A stretch of 64,000 nucleotides of DNA from Hippopus hippopus. Taxonomy: Eukaryota > Mollusca > Bivalvia > Cardiida > Cardiidae. How positions within the stretch are numbered: the first letter of the stretch is position 1; each line of letters opens with the position of its first letter. The notes under the pieces were generated by a model. That model saw only the letters and a list, made by a program, of their open reading frames with translations, did no database searches and had not been told where the DNA came from. Position numbers and translations under genes: made by a program. Of this stretch, positions 21,801-32,382 are shown piece after piece. The DNA lies in the NCBI GenBank assembly GCA_946811185.2, contig OX328096.1, forward strand, positions 69,439,345 through 69,503,344. Reading direction: 5' to 3'.

Positions 21801-24800
21801 TACCATTCCCAAAACAATTTCATTTTTTCAGTCACTTTTATTTTCTTGTCTGCAATCACTTTGAATTTGGACTTGTCTAAAATTTTATCGTTTGGTAAAG
21901 AGTTAGGTTTTTCTCTCAAAACATACATTGTCTCAATAATTTCCAAACAACCCTTGTATTCTGGCAAAGATAATTGTACCATGTAGGTGTATATCAAGCT
22001 ATGTGATACAGCTAAAGGACTTGATTGGTGGATTACCTGAGCTTTGTCAAATGTAGGGCTAGAGGAAACAAGGGTTGAACAAGTTAATGCTTGAAAAATG
22101 GACTAGAAAGAGAGCACTAGAACACATTGAGAGATAGACCATTCTGAACAACTTTAAGTTTGCTTTTTGCCTGCTCGTTGAAGTGTTATAACTATTAGTG
22201 CAGGCTTACATCACCGTCATCAAATTCATTTGGGCCATGTTCATGCTAAAGAGGGTTTATGTATCTCTGTATTGCATTAAACCATCACATAATTAATGGG
22301 TCCATTAAATCCATCTAGTCTGACAATTGACTGGATATGGAGGCTGAATGGTCCTTTGATACATAAAATTTACAAATGTTAAAAAGTTTTGACCCATGTC
22401 AGCCTGCATAGTTCCTGCAGGCTGACATGGGTCAATACTTTTTGCAGATGCAATAAACCCAATTTTCACAAAGCTTGGCTCATTCCATTTGGACCAACCA
22501 AACAGTAGGAGATTGTCATATTTGCAATAATTTCCATGCTTCTGAAAGGTAAAGTTCTATGATATTAATTTATATGCATTGTAAGTCCTGTTTTGTTTGC
22601 TTTTGGCCACTATTGGGGCTTTATTTTATAGATACTTTAGGCCTTTTTTCTCAAATGTTGGTAGGGATCCTGTGTGGCTCAGTGGTATAGTGTAGGACTC
22701 ATGACCTGGATACCCGGGTTTGAGCCTCACTGAATCCACATGGATTTTCATGGGAGTGTCCTTGAGCAAGACACTTCAGAGCCATATCCAAGTCCTGGTG
22801 GAACCCAGAATATACAGGAATATGTGAGCTGTTGCTGTGATATGACTGAAATAATGTTGAAAGCAGCATAAAACACCATCAATCAAATATTTGTCTGATT
22901 TAATCCTTTCCAAAACAGTCCCATGTTTTTACGACAGACCTTCTGAAAACACAGTTGGAAAAGGAGAAAATGCTGATAACCAGCATTTTCTCCTTTTTCC
23001 TACAATGTTTTGTACCCTGTCTAAGAACAGGAATTCATTTATATCATTTTCTGATTTGTTGCTTGCAGAAGCTCTCAATTTGGTAGAATCTAAAATTTGT
23101 TATTAGGGAAAGAGTTATATTTGAAAAACTAGCAATTTGATGGGCTACCTTGGAATGTCACAGTCAAATGGATAACAAGCTTTGTAATTTTGACTTATAG
23201 TAAAATTTAGAATGATTGGTGAAAATGGCTCTGATATCAATGAAATGGTTTCCATTTTGAAAACATCAATATTCATTAGATCTGCTACACAGAACCATAA
23301 ATAGGAACCAATACAATTGGTTATTTATGGCATGAATGGTTATCTTTAGCTAAGTGAAATGAAAGCTGCGGCTAACTGTGATTTGTTTGTATGGAAATGA
23401 CCTTGTTTGCCAATTCCTTCCTCTCAAAGCCGTGATTTAGCCTGTTAGTAGATACTTGTACTATTTGAGTGCTGTATTGATATTTTGTGGGAGAGACGAA
23501 ATAAAAAAAAAGAGATCCCCTCTTAGATGGTATTGTAACCTGAAAATGTATTGATCCGCTCGCATGCTAGTGGGCTCTTATTAGGATTGTTCCAGAGGTC
23601 CTTTATCCCATTTCTGCACTAATGTGAGTTTCACTAATGTCCTCCACATAACACTTCTTTTCAAAATATTGTTCTATTAGTGTTTACCCTTTGTTCTAAA
23701 ATTATTTTCGATGTTATTAAAGAAGGAGACATTTTCTGTTCTCGATATTTTTCTTCCACTGTGTTCATTTGTACTGGAATTTGTCATACTCAGAAATAGC
23801 CTGCATGTATATGTATGTTGAAATGGGTTAATTGTGAACAATTAGAGTGGATGATTAAGTGTTTAACTCTTTACCAAAAGACAAAAACCTAGACTGGTCA
23901 AATTTAAAAGCATTAGCAGACACATTGTTTACGTAGGCTTAAATGATGAGATTTGTCTCTGAAAGGGTAGAAAACATTGTGGCGAAAGAAGAAAATGCTG
24001 TTTGTCAGGTTTTTTTTTTTCACAACATTTTCATTTTCAGAACATTTTCATTTTCAGAAAGCTTTCTCCTCAGGGTCGTTAAAATACAGGATCCTTTGGT
24101 AAAGGATTAAGTCTTGTGTCCCTTCTATATCATTTGTGATGAATATATCTTGGTTTTTTTTCGGAAGGGGGGGAGGTTGATTTTTTTGTTTGTATGGTGT
24201 TGATTGCCATTTCCGACATTATTTCAGTGAGACCCCGGTGGCCAGTATACCTATCCATATCCGTGCTTTCCTGGAGTTTTTAACCACTACTTTGCACAAT
24301 ATATTTCTTAAGCCATTAGCTGCTTTCCCACATAACCATTGTCAAAACAAGTATCAGCAGTGAAAGAGGAATAAATCCTGTGGCAATGAACATCATCAAT
24401 ACTCAGGCAGAAATTGGCAAGCTCAGTGGTTTGAACAAGCAACCTCCTGGTTTTAAGGACCATCTGGGCTACCTTGATTGGCAGGGGACGCAGACTACTA
24501 CATTTTTCTTGTAAAAAAGAAACAGGTTTTTAAGATAGACCTGTGAACACTTTAAAATAGTCCTAGTTTTTATGACCCTTACAGCTTTTGAAAACACTTT
24601 GAATACACTGTGGGAAAAAGAAAGAATGCTTATAGCCAGCATTTACTCCTTTTCCCACAATGATTTTAACCCTTTCAAGAAAAATTTAAACTTTGAGCCA
24701 CTTCAATGTTTTCGCCTGCAAAAGCTTTTCGATTTTGGACAAGTCTAAAAATTTGTGGTGTAGTTTGGGTTAAGATACCACCATGCTATTGTTAATCAGT

Positions 24801-27800
24801 CAAAAACATGGACAGGTGACACTGAGGAGAAATATACAAAAATGCTTTTCTAAAAATCTTCAAGCAGCCTTATGCAGGGACAAAAAGAATCTATTTATAT
24901 TGTATTGATTAAAGACGTGAACTGGTTTAAGACTTACAACTTGGTTTGAGCCTCCCTCGAAGCACTGGTTTTTAGCTCACCTGAGCATGAAGTGCTCTGG
25001 ATGAGCTGTTGTGATCACTCACTGTCCATCGTCGTCCGTCCATCTGTCCGTCTGTTCACATTTCTTTGTTTACACTCTAGCATCTACAAATATTAACCAA
25101 TCAGCACCAAACGGACCAGAACAACTGGAGTTATTTGCCCTTGAATTAGAAAAATTGCTATATTTGACTATGTTTACACTCTAGTATCTACAAATATCAA
25201 CCAATCAGCACCAAACTTGGTCAAAATATATATGACCATAAGATCTCGGATGAGTTCAATTATGGGTGTAATCGGACCAGAACAACTGGAGTTATTTGCC
25301 CTTGAATTAGAAAAATTGCTATATTTGACTTTGTTCACACTCTAGCATCTACAATTATTAACCAACAGCACCAAACTTGGTCAAAATATATATGACCATA
25401 ATGGGAGAGGACATGGGTAAGAGCAAGACATTTTAGAGCCCTAGCCTAGTTCTGGTGAAACTAAGGGAATGTATGCATGAATATGTGATATGTCTTTGTG
25501 AAATGACTTAGTTAATGTTGAAAGTGGTATAAAACACAATTTAGTCAATCAACCTGACAGAATAAAGTTGGATCGATTGATTGAATGATTGGTTAATTGA
25601 TTGTTTGTTTGATTGATTGGATAATTGTGTATCAGTAAATTGCATTTTCTCAATGGCTACAAGTACAGTTCTGCAACAAGATCAAGAGACAGTTTGTTCA
25701 TTATCTAGAATTAATCAGTGGACAGTGTAGACCACAGATCAGACTGCACATTGTGTGCAGTCTGATCTTGATCTACACTGTCCACAAAAGCTTCAGGTGT
25801 CCCCTATGGAAAAGGTTTATGTATTTTACCAGGACTGAGCTGGGACTCTGCTGTGCTTTGCTGTAAGACAATCCAAATAGCATCCCAGGGTTGTGAGCAA
25901 TGATCAGACCCCAAAATCACATAATTTATGACAAATTCAACTTCCAATTTGGACTAGTTTAATTTTTTTTCTTGCCAGGTAAAGAGTTCAGAACAATTGT
26001 TTGTTTTAATGATTCTCAGGTAGAGAGGCCTTTTGAAAACATTTTGGGAAAGAGAGACATAGTAAACAGTATTTTCACCTTATCCCTAGTACCCGTGTCA
26101 TACCAGGGCGACGATCCCACGGCATCCAAGAAAAAATGCAGAACGCCGAGGTGCAGGCAGTACGATCGCAAGCATCGCCACAGTAACGCCGTGGCATCAC
26201 AAGTAGACGTGTTGGGATTGTCTAGGACACTGAGGGAAGGCACACACTTTGAGCATGCACAAAACAAACGTCGTCGTTCAGCGTTCTAACAAGAGCGCGA
26301 TGAGATCACTGGAAGGTTGTCGTAGCGGCTCAGTAAGATCTCCCACAGCGTGACAGGAGCTCCGCTGGCGCGCACAGAGGTCGCAGTGCGAACGCTATGG
26401 TTTTCGGTGGCGCTTGCACCGAGATTGTACTGCGTGCTCTGAGAATCTGATGTCACTGTGTCTCTACTGAGCTTATATGCCGCGTCAGCGGTGCTTATAC
26501 GGCGCGTCAACGGCGCTGACACGGAGAGTTAATTTACTGCGCTTTTAAAATGACTCCTCTGAGCTGCAACAGCAACCATTGCGCTTCTAAGGCGCTGTTA
26601 CTGCGTCCATCAGTCTTTGTCTGACAGAAACAAACATGCAGTAGATGAAGTATGCAAATAAACATTCAATTCACCATGGCTGATGTATGCTAGCAAGCCT
26701 TGCAAGTAATGGTTGATTCAGTGACAGTGGTTGACTTGCTTCTGTTTGGGATTTATGTCCTGCTTTTTCCCCCTTTCTTTTTACGAGCACATTTTTATTC
26801 TCCGTTGACTTTTTGAGATCACAGCAAAGAAACGATTGATGAATGGATGTGTATATGTACAATTCGTTTCAGAGATAGTTCAAATGATTGTCAAGAACAC
26901 GCCATCAGGGTAGTGTGAACACCTTGTGAACGCCTAGTGCACACACTATGAGCACCGTGAAAGCGCAGAGCACGCAGTGTAAGCTCTGTGAGAGTGCAGA
27001 GAATCGCCAAGAAGAACTCGGTAGGAACGCGAAAATGCGCCGTAGGAGCTCTGTAGCAACGCCTTGGTCGTGGTGAGAACGGCGTAACATCTCCATCTTC
27101 GGGAAAAATTTCCGATTTTTCCTGCGATCTCATGGTGCTTTGCGAAATTTAACAATGCCGTGCCTACGCAGTGGAAATGCCATATAGTTTGACAGCGGCT
27201 TAAATGTTTCTACACTTTCAAACACAGTAGTATATAAGTAAAATATTATTTGAGCTTTATAATGAACTGTTGTCTGAAATGATTTCAATCTAGTTAAGTT
27301 GAGAGTTTGGTTCTCTGATACAGAGTTAAACTCTTTGATGAAATCACCTTCATAATTGTAATCCTGATTCCTCACTTTCGAGAGATTTGATGAACTACTG
27401 AAAAAAAAATCAACTACATATCTACTTATTCTTTTTTTTTCAGCATTATGGTCATTTTTATGGTTCGTAGGATTCTGTTACATGACAGACAAATGGCGAC
27501 GTCGAGATGAAGTACCAGCAGCAGTTGCCCCGCATGGTCATGGGCGGGATAACATACAAGCTGCCATAGCTTTCTCTTTCTTCTCCATATTTACATGGGT
27601 AAGTTGGATAAAATCTTCAATTACATGTAGTACAAGTACATATACATGTACAACAAAGTGAAAGTTTTTAGGTACATGTATGTGTCTTAGTACAGGATCA
27701 CTAGAGCCCCTCCCATTTCCTGAACAACAAAAAGAAAGAAAGCTACTTGTTCTCCATTGTCCTTTGTAGAATTTATTAACTACCAAATGTTAAAATTTTA

Positions 27801-30143
27801 GACTTGTTCAAAGTGTACATGTATTTTCACTTTCTATTTTCTTATCAAGTACAACATAATGAAAGTTTTTAAGACTTACGTTTAGTTCTAAGTACAGAAT
27901 TGCAACCCCTCCCAACCCCCCCCCCCCCAAAAAAAAAAAAAACAAAAAAACTTCCGTTTCCTTCATTTCCCATGAAGGGTTAACTTTTAGAGGATTGAGA
28001 TTTTGCAAAATGGGACCTTTACTCATATAGATGCTATTACAAATAGTGTAAAGATCAAGAGATATGTAAAGATCAAGATCAGATTACACAAAACAAGCAG
28101 TTTGATCTTGGATCTACCTCACTGTCTATGTACAACAACAAAAAATTATGATCCATTATAAATTTCGATGCAGGTAACTAAGCTCTTGATTGACAATATA
28201 GTTTGAAATTGTCTCAGCCATTATACTCTGTGCAAGGACATGTTCTTATAAAAGAGGGTTTAATGCATATCTGTGATGTATGATACCAAGCAAGTCATCA
28301 TATACGGGTAATTTTGGATTCATAAAATCAGTTTTGTACAACAACCGACTGAATCATAAGGTGACATGCAGAAAATTGACAAAAAGCAAACAGTTTCGAC
28401 CCAGATCAGCCTATGTAAGTCAATACTTTTTGCAGATGCATTAAGCCCCTTTCCACAGAGCACAGCTCAAATAAATGTACAAATGTCTGTCATAATGCAT
28501 CATGAAGGTTTGACTTTACCAGGAAGAATATAAGATAAAACTGAAACACATTGATACATATCTTCTGTATCTAACATCACAGCTCAAGATAAAGGGAGTG
28601 ATTTTGATTTTAGAATTGAAAATATTAATTAATCTCCACCAAACCCAATGTTACGGGTGCTCATTAGAATCGTCTCATCAAGACAATTCTTATGAGTACC
28701 CACAACATAGGGTTTGAAAGAGAAGTAATGGATTTAGAACATCACTTCCCCTTATCTGGAGCTCTGTAACATGTATCAAATTTTAGGAATGTGTCATCAT
28801 AGTGATTGTTTTGGTTTAGATTACCAATCTATGTGTTTCCTCTTTACCAAACAACAAACTTTGGGACTTAAACAAACCAAAAACAATTGCAGATGACAGA
28901 AAACAAGCAGTTTGATTACACAAATTGCTCATTTGGTTTAAATTGTCCTTGAAAGGGTCGAAAATTTCATTTTGTAAGAAGATGGAAAGAGAAGTTAAAA
29001 CGTTACTCTGTGAGGTGTATGATTTTGAAATTTGATGCTAGGCTTGGTTGAGTATGAAAAAAACTTTTATAGCCACATACCCTGATCTTGATCTACATTG
29101 GCATCTTCAGATGTGAAAGGTCCTTTAAAGGTTGAAATTTTGCATGTTAGGGTTCATTCTAGCCAGAAAATGTCAGGTTTGACATTAAATTTATATGACC
29201 CAAATAATTGCAATTTCATGGTTGCTTTTGTCTACAGTGTATTAGCAAAGCGGGTGATGTAGATCAAAGATCAGACTGCATGTTTTGTGCAGCCTGATCT
29301 TGATCTGTACTAGCTGCAAAGGCAGCTGTAGTAGAGAAAGGCACTTTAAGGGTTAAATTTTATGAAACTCATAAAACAAGCAACTGCAAGTAACTGGCAA
29401 CTGTTCCTTTCCCAAGGCTCCTGTGTAGGTCAATGGTTAGAGAGTTAGATTAGTGTTAGGCATGGGCCCTGCACTGCATTGCCCAAGAACTTCCAATAAG
29501 AAGCCTAGTGCCTAAAGTAAGGAGCAAAGTCGGGATCCCTGGTACATAATCTAAACTGATGCACTTGGTTTCTTATTGTGTCCTTGGGTAAGGCACTGCA
29601 GAGCCCAAGCCTAGCACAAGGTCAAAGCATGAAAAGTACATGAACAAGACTTTAGTGAGCTGTTGATACATGTATTATAGATGAAACATTGTCAATAGAA
29701 AGTCATGATTTAATCTTCAGGAGACAGTCCCATTTTAGCCTGCTTTGAGAGGAATCCTTTTGAAAATTGTGAGAAACGGACAAATTGCTTATGACAATTT
29801 CTCCTTTTTCCTACAAATTTTTCCAATCCATCAGAGAACTCTGACTGATTCATATCAGTTTTGAAAATACCATTAGCAAATGCTTTCAAAATTTATCGTG
29901 GGTGAACCTTTTTTTATTTGTATTTGCATTGTCTTTTAGGCTGGCTTGGCTTTCTTCGCATTCAGGCGATACCGTTCTGGAACTTCGGAAGATTTGACAT
30001 CAGGTTACCAAGGAGACCAGCAGAACCAGTCATCACCGTACTCATCGTTCCCCGGGAGTGACTCTGGGGATCCCTATCAGCAACCCCCTTTTTCAAATCA
30101 GAAAAGTGGGGATATTCCAGATTATCAGCCTCCCACTTACTAG
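12706..30143 (+). CDS. SYNGR: Synaptogyrin, four-TM vesicle MARVEL protein (4 coding exons)
   Basis: Exons 12706-12807, 15736-15955, 27444-27598 and 29940-30143 join in phases 0, 1, 0 to a 226-residue protein, the usual length (224-234). Family knowledge: synaptogyrins are tetraspanning MARVEL proteins of synaptic and other vesicles, with both ends cytosolic, that modulate exocytosis and membrane traffic. Seen: the N-terminal GGAFDPLEFIKRPQ signature, four hydrophobic segments (about residues 27-50, 65-87, 98-122, 146-166), a Cys-containing loop after TM1, and a Gln/Tyr/Pro-rich tail ending in YQPPTY. The start ATG is the first that gives the family N-terminus. Intron 2 is about 11.5 kb and full of repeats. 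The paralogue number (1, 2 or 3) cannot be assigned. Confidence 0.96.
13127..13622. mobile_element. Candidate 496-bp MITE with ~22-bp inverted ends
   Basis: TCGAGTGTCCGTATTCCGTGA at the left, TCACGGAATAAGGGCACTCG inverted at the right. In synaptogyrin intron 1. Confidence 0.5.
13672..13892 (-). mobile_element. TTAA hairpin MITE with local duplication
   Basis: The segment GGGAAAAGGAG...ATATTGA is repeated near 13747-13795. Right end GGTAAAGAGTTAA. Confidence 0.8.
13965..14060. mobile_element. TTAA hairpin MITE, core only
   Basis: GGAAAAAGAGAAAATGGTG then AGCATTTTCTCCTTTTCCC. Confidence 0.6.
14141..14379 (+). mobile_element. TTAA hairpin MITE, near complete
   Basis: TTAACCCTTTACTGCACAAT to GGTAAAAGGTTAA. 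Confidence 0.85.
15130..15286 (-). mobile_element. TTAA hairpin MITE, partial
   Basis: GCTGGTTACCAGT centre and A' arm. Confidence 0.7.
15325..15690 (+). mobile_element. tRNA-derived SINE with (CAAT/CAAC)n tail
   Basis: A-box-like GTTGGTAGCATGCC, B-box GGTTTGAATCCC, and a simple tail at 15628-15687. Upstream of synaptogyrin exon 2. Confidence 0.6.
15736..15955 (+). CDS. SYNGR: Synaptogyrin exon 2 (TM1, loop, TM2)
   Basis: Acceptor catttcag, donor gtatgt, leaving phase 1. It encodes VFSIIVFGCISAGGYY (TM1), the loop with two Cys (HHC...NAC), TM2 (GVLAFLFCIGFLILD) and the start of TM3. Confidence 0.96.
16005..16246 (-). mobile_element. TTAA hairpin MITE, just after synaptogyrin exon 2
   Basis: CCCTTTACC, centre GCTGATTACCAGC, right end CAAAAGGTTAA. 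Confidence 0.8.
16378..16657. mobile_element. TTAA hairpin MITE of symmetric B-B' type
   Basis: Both arms are the B arm: AAAGCATTTGCAGACGACAA at the left and its inverse (TCGTCTGCAAATGC) at the right, with GTCTTTACC and GGTAAAGGGTTAA ends. It is an almost full-length palindrome of 280 bp. Confidence 0.85.
17213..17628. mobile_element. Two adjoining TTAA hairpin MITEs (about 17213-17420 and 17418-17628)
   Basis: The first is A-B', the second B-A', sharing the joint GGTTAACCTTTTCCC. Right end GGTAGAGAGTTAA. Confidence 0.75.
18105..18320 (+). mobile_element. tRNA-derived SINE, diverged
   Basis: Same layout as 22665-22890: TGTCCTTGGGTAAGATAC and GCTGTTGTCTTGATATGAC. Confidence 0.6.
18553..18747 (+). 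mobile_element. TTAA hairpin MITE
   Basis: GCTGGTAACCAGC centre; right end GTGGAAAGTTAA. Confidence 0.8.
18761..18990 (+). mobile_element. TTAA hairpin MITE, complete
   Basis: TTAACTCTTTACCACAC to GGTAAAGAGTTAA. Confidence 0.9.
19094..19325 (+). mobile_element. TTAA hairpin MITE
   Basis: TTTACCACACAAATC to GTGTGATAAAGG. Confidence 0.8.
19398..19625 (+). mobile_element. TTAA hairpin MITE, complete
   Basis: TTAAGCCTTTATTGCAC to GGTAGAGAGTTAA. Confidence 0.85.
20053..20246 (-). mobile_element. TTAA hairpin MITE, complete
   Basis: TTAACTCTTTACCAAACGGC to TTTGGTAAAGGGTTAA. Confidence 0.9.
20448..21341. mobile_element. Degenerate mariner-like relic inside 13-bp inverted ends
   Basis: TTAAGTGGAGCTT at 20448-20460 is perfectly inverted at 21329-21341. 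Inside, 20491-20520 reads ACAAGGGCTGTTCAGAAATT, the style of mariner ends, and the minus strand near 21000-20890 resembles a transposase helix-turn-helix (WHNRFVKDASS) with frame breaks. No intact ORF. Confidence 0.45.
21464..21905 (+). mobile_element. TTAA hairpin MITE split by a ~200-bp insertion
   Basis: Left half 21464-21585 (TTAACCCATTACC). Right half 21783-21905, from TCCCACAGTGTTTTC to TTTGGTAAAGAGTTA. The insert ends in a SINE-like tail (AAAACACCATAAATTCATTC). Confidence 0.75.
22238..22482 (+). mobile_element. MITE-2
   Basis: Palindrome CATGTCAGCCTGCATAG / GCAGGCTGACATGGG at the end half. Confidence 0.7.
22665..22890 (+). mobile_element. tRNA-derived SINE
   Basis: A-box TGTGGCTCAGTGGTATAG, B-box GGGTTTGAGCC, TGTCCTTGAGCAAGACAC, and an AAAACACCATCAATCAA tail. 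Confidence 0.8.
22902..23118 (+). mobile_element. TTAA hairpin MITE
   Basis: AATCCTTTCCAAAACAGTCC, GCTGATAACCAGC, GGGAAAGAGTTA. Confidence 0.8.
23863..24110 (-). mobile_element. TTAA hairpin MITE
   Basis: TTAACTCTTTACCAAAAG to GGTAAAGGATTAA; the core is partly duplicated (ACATTTTCATTTTCAGA twice). Confidence 0.8.
24547..24774 (+). mobile_element. TTAA hairpin MITE, degenerate
   Basis: TAGTCCTAGTTTTTATGACCC, core, GTAGTTTGGGTTAA. Confidence 0.7.
24918..25555 (+). mobile_element. tRNA-derived SINE interrupted by another element
   Basis: SINE head to about 24970 (GGTTTGAGCCTCC), tail from about 25410 (GGGTAAGAGCAAGACA to AAAACACAATTTAGTCAATC). Confidence 0.65.
24973..25409 (+). mobile_element. 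AGCTCACCTGAGC element inserted in the SINE
   Basis: It starts TTTTTAGCTCACCTGAGC, has a GTCCGTCCATCTGTCCGTC run, then about 2.5 partial copies of a segment with ACACTCTAG(C/T)ATCTAC (25071, 25172, 25337). Confidence 0.65.
25725..25800. repeat. GATCAGACTGCA palindrome
   Basis: GATCAGACTGCACA then TGTGCAGTCTGATCTTGATC. Further copies or halves lie near 8510, 28070, 29255, 32825, 40495 and 55590. Confidence 0.7.
25998..27330 (+). mobile_element. TTAA hairpin MITE split by the GC-rich insert
   Basis: Left part: TTTTGAAAACATTTTGGGAAA. Right part: AAATGTTTCTACACTTTC then the B arm to CAGAGTTAA. Together they make one degenerate copy. Confidence 0.6.
26091..27202. repeat. GC-rich, irregular ~11-bp periodic insert
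   Basis: About 1.1 kb in synaptogyrin intron 2, clearly richer in GC and CpG than its surroundings. Short GC 7-mers alternate with about 4 nt (for example GGAACGC gaaa ATGCGCC gtag). It interrupts a MITE whose left half is at 25998-26090 and right half at 27203-27330. No ORF of note. Confidence 0.6.
27444..27598 (+). CDS. SYNGR: Synaptogyrin exon 3 (TM3, loop)
   Basis: Acceptor tttttttttcag, donor gtaagt. It encodes ALWSFLWFVGFCYMTDKW, the luminal loop and the first half of TM4 (AAIAFSFFSIFTW). Confidence 0.96.
28240..28471 (+). mobile_element. MITE-2, centre shortened
   Basis: AAGAGGGTTTAATGCATATC to TTTCCACAGAGCACAGCTC. Confidence 0.65.
28840..28980 (-). mobile_element. TTAA hairpin MITE, B arm only
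   Basis: CTCTTTACCAAACAACAAAC, ATTGCAGATGACAG, AAAGGGTCGAAAAT. Confidence 0.5.
29250..29330. repeat. GATCAGACTGCA palindrome
   Basis: GTAGATCAAAGATCAGACTG and GCAGCCTGATCTTGATC; same family as 25725. Confidence 0.65.
29415..29690 (+). mobile_element. tRNA-derived SINE, diverged
   Basis: TCCTGTGTAGGTCAATGG, TGTCCTTGGGTAAGGCAC and GAGCTGTTGATAC remain. Confidence 0.5.
29715..29905 (+). mobile_element. TTAA hairpin MITE, degenerate, beside synaptogyrin exon 4
   Basis: CTTTTGAAAATTGTGAGAAA, TTCTCCTTTTTCCTAC and AGCAAATGCTTTCA remain. Confidence 0.55.
29940..30143 (+). CDS. SYNGR: Synaptogyrin exon 4 (end of TM4 and cytosolic tail)
   Basis: Acceptor cttttag, TAG stop at 30141-30143. AGLAFFAFRRYRSG completes TM4, followed by a polar tail rich in Gln, Ser, Tyr and Pro, typical of the family. 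Confidence 0.95.
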   Translation, partial: AGLAFFAFRRYRSGTSEDLTSGYQGDQQNQSSPYSSFPGSDSGDPYQQPPFSNQKSGDIPDYQPPTY

Positions 30144-30583
30144 CTGTAACATTGTCATAGAAACAATGCTTAGATATTTATAGAAAATACGAATTTTATT
30201 GTGAGGTATGAAGAAGCAGAAAATAGTGTGGTAAAGTGAGAGATAAGTGCATTCTTGTCAGAAGAGACTTTTCTGTCAAGGTATGATGGGAGATCAGGCC
30301 CCATATCACCAACCACTCTTAACTGTATTCATTGTCTGATCCTCAAGAATTTTCCACCATCTAAAAGTAACACAATGTCTGATTGGCTAAACCAATCTGT
30401 TTGACCAAAAAGGTTAAGCCAATCAGAATTTGTGTTACTTTTAAGTCTAGAAAATTCTTGAGAATGAGACCAAGAATTTCTCAAGAATGATTAGTGAATG
30501 TGGACCCTGATGTTAAAGTAAAAGGTCAGTTTGCTTATTAAGAGATTCATGTACAATTCGATTAAATCTTCATCATGTGACAA

Positions 30584-30780
30584 AATTTTGAACTTGCTCA
30601 TTTCCAAAACATTTCCAGATGACCAATTTATTAAAAATCACAGAATTAATGTTGGATGGATAGAAAACATTGTGGAAAAGGTGGAGGGGGGTTATGCTGA
30701 TTACAAGCATTTTCCCTGCAGTAATTTCAAACCTTTTTCCTTACGGTGGTAAAAACACTGGATTATCTGTTAAAGGGCTA
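30584..30780 (-). mobile_element. TTAA hairpin MITE
   Basis: B-A' orientation; GCTGATTACAAGC centre. Confidence 0.7.
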
Positions 30781-31022
30781 ACCCTGTACCATACAATGCC
30801 GACTTTTAATGACCTTGAGGACCTTGAGAAAGAAGACTTTTGAAAACATTGTGGGAAAAGGAGAAAATGCTGGTAACCAGCATTTTCTCCCTTTCCTGCG
30901 ATGTTTTTCTACCCTATCAAAGACAACTTCTTCAGTTTTAGCCATACATGTATTTACTTTGGCATCTGCATATGCTTTGAGTTTGGACAAGTCTAAAATT
31001 TGGTTGTGTGGTAAAGGGTTAA
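30779..31022 (+). mobile_element. TTAA hairpin MITE, complete
   Basis: TAACCCTGTACCATAC to GTGTGGTAAAGGGTTAA. Confidence 0.85.
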
Positions 31023-32154
31023 TCATTACTTAATGTTTCTGTCATATATGAAGGAAGTGTAGGATTCATGCTAATGCTGATTGTTGGGGTAAAAAGAAGG
31101 ACAAAACAGTGTAGCTGTTCATCTAACAGCTTTGAGCACCAATTTTAAAGAAGTTTCTATCAATGACACAAAGTATGAAAATTGTTACAGTTACAGTGGT
31201 TACTTGTGGTGAAAAAATAAGTGCTGTAAAGTTTTTATTGCAAAATGACAGTAATTGTTTAGTTCTATGAAAATCAAAGTGATAAAAAAGCTTAAAAGAT
31301 ATTTGTTGTTAGAAAACTGAAGTATGTAAAGTTGTAGTGAAATAATAAAGTTTTTGACTCATTACTATGTACCTTGACAAATACATGTTTGACTCATATG
31401 CCTGCATGGAACACCTGTTGGAAACTATGTGGGAAAATGGACGGTTGCTTTTGACAAGCCTTTGCTTTTTTCCACAGTTTTTCTTTGTTATCAAAAATAA
31501 AGTACATTGTACTTTCAGTTCCATGAATTATTTTTGTCCTGAAACACAGATTATGCGCAAAATTAGCCAGTATGGTGTTGAGATATACTTTACAAAGCAT
31601 GCCCCAACAATGACTTTGGTCCTAAAAAAAGTCTCAATCTTGTATTTGTCAAGTGTTTTGCTTGTTCAGTTCCTTTTGAAATGTTGTTTTCCTGATAAGA
31701 CTACACTATACCCAGTCAATTATGGCGTATCAAAAGCATTGTATGTCCTTTTTGTTAAGCTTTGGTACTTTGGAGATTTGATCATATATCTTGAATTGGG
31801 GTGATTTTTTTCTTCCATAGAATTTTTATTATGTTTATAAAGGTTTTTCAGTTCTTTCTTCAAAAATTTTGGGGCCATCTTTGTGTCTTTTTTTATGGAA
31901 ATTATAATTCTTTTTTCCTCCATTTTACAAAATGAATAATAATTTATGTTTTAACCTGATGTGGTGACTTGTTTTGAACCAATGATAAACTGGTGAAAAT
32001 GATACAAAGGAGTAAACATTTAAAATGAAAGGATTTTCTTGGATAGTTTCACAAACATGTGGGTAAAAGAGTATTTTCTTGTTAGGAGCAATGTTTTTTT
32101 TTTTCCTGCAATGTTTTTTAAAGATTTGCAGAACCTTGAGATATCAGGGATGTT

Positions 32155-32382
32155 TTAACCCTTTCTTTTCTCAAAAAAATTGCAGACTTGTCCAAATTGA
32201 ATATTTTTAGATGAAAAATAAATGTGAATCAAAAAATGGGATTTCGTCTCTCAAGAGACAGAATACATTGTAAGAAAGGGAGAGAATGCTGGTTATCTGC
32301 ATTTTATCCTTTTCTGACTGTGTTTTCAAAAAGTACCTTCCTTAAGGTCTTTAAAACTTGGGATTGTGTGGTAAAGGATCAA
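32155..32382 (-). mobile_element. TTAA hairpin MITE
   Basis: TTAACCCTTTCTTTTC, GCTGGTTATCTGC, GTGTGGTAAAGG. Confidence 0.75.

Larger units (their letters stand above)
30144..31370 (+). other. Probable synaptogyrin 3' UTR
   Basis: AATAAA occurs at 31344-31349, about 1.2 kb after the stop, with another near 31495. If the first is used, the UTR holds two MITE copies in opposite orientation (30584-30780 and 30779-31022), which would fold into strong RNA hairpins. The end is inferred. Confidence 0.4.

Noticed and set aside
22665..22745. tRNA-like A and B boxes (also near 15340 and 55705)
   Set aside because: They are heads of SINEs. No complete cloverleaf or acceptor stem is visible, so they are not called tRNA genes.
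26286..27155. Several 60-80 codon ORFs in the GC-rich block
   Set aside because: Overlapping frames in a periodic repeat; higher GC lowers stop frequency. No protein-like conservation.
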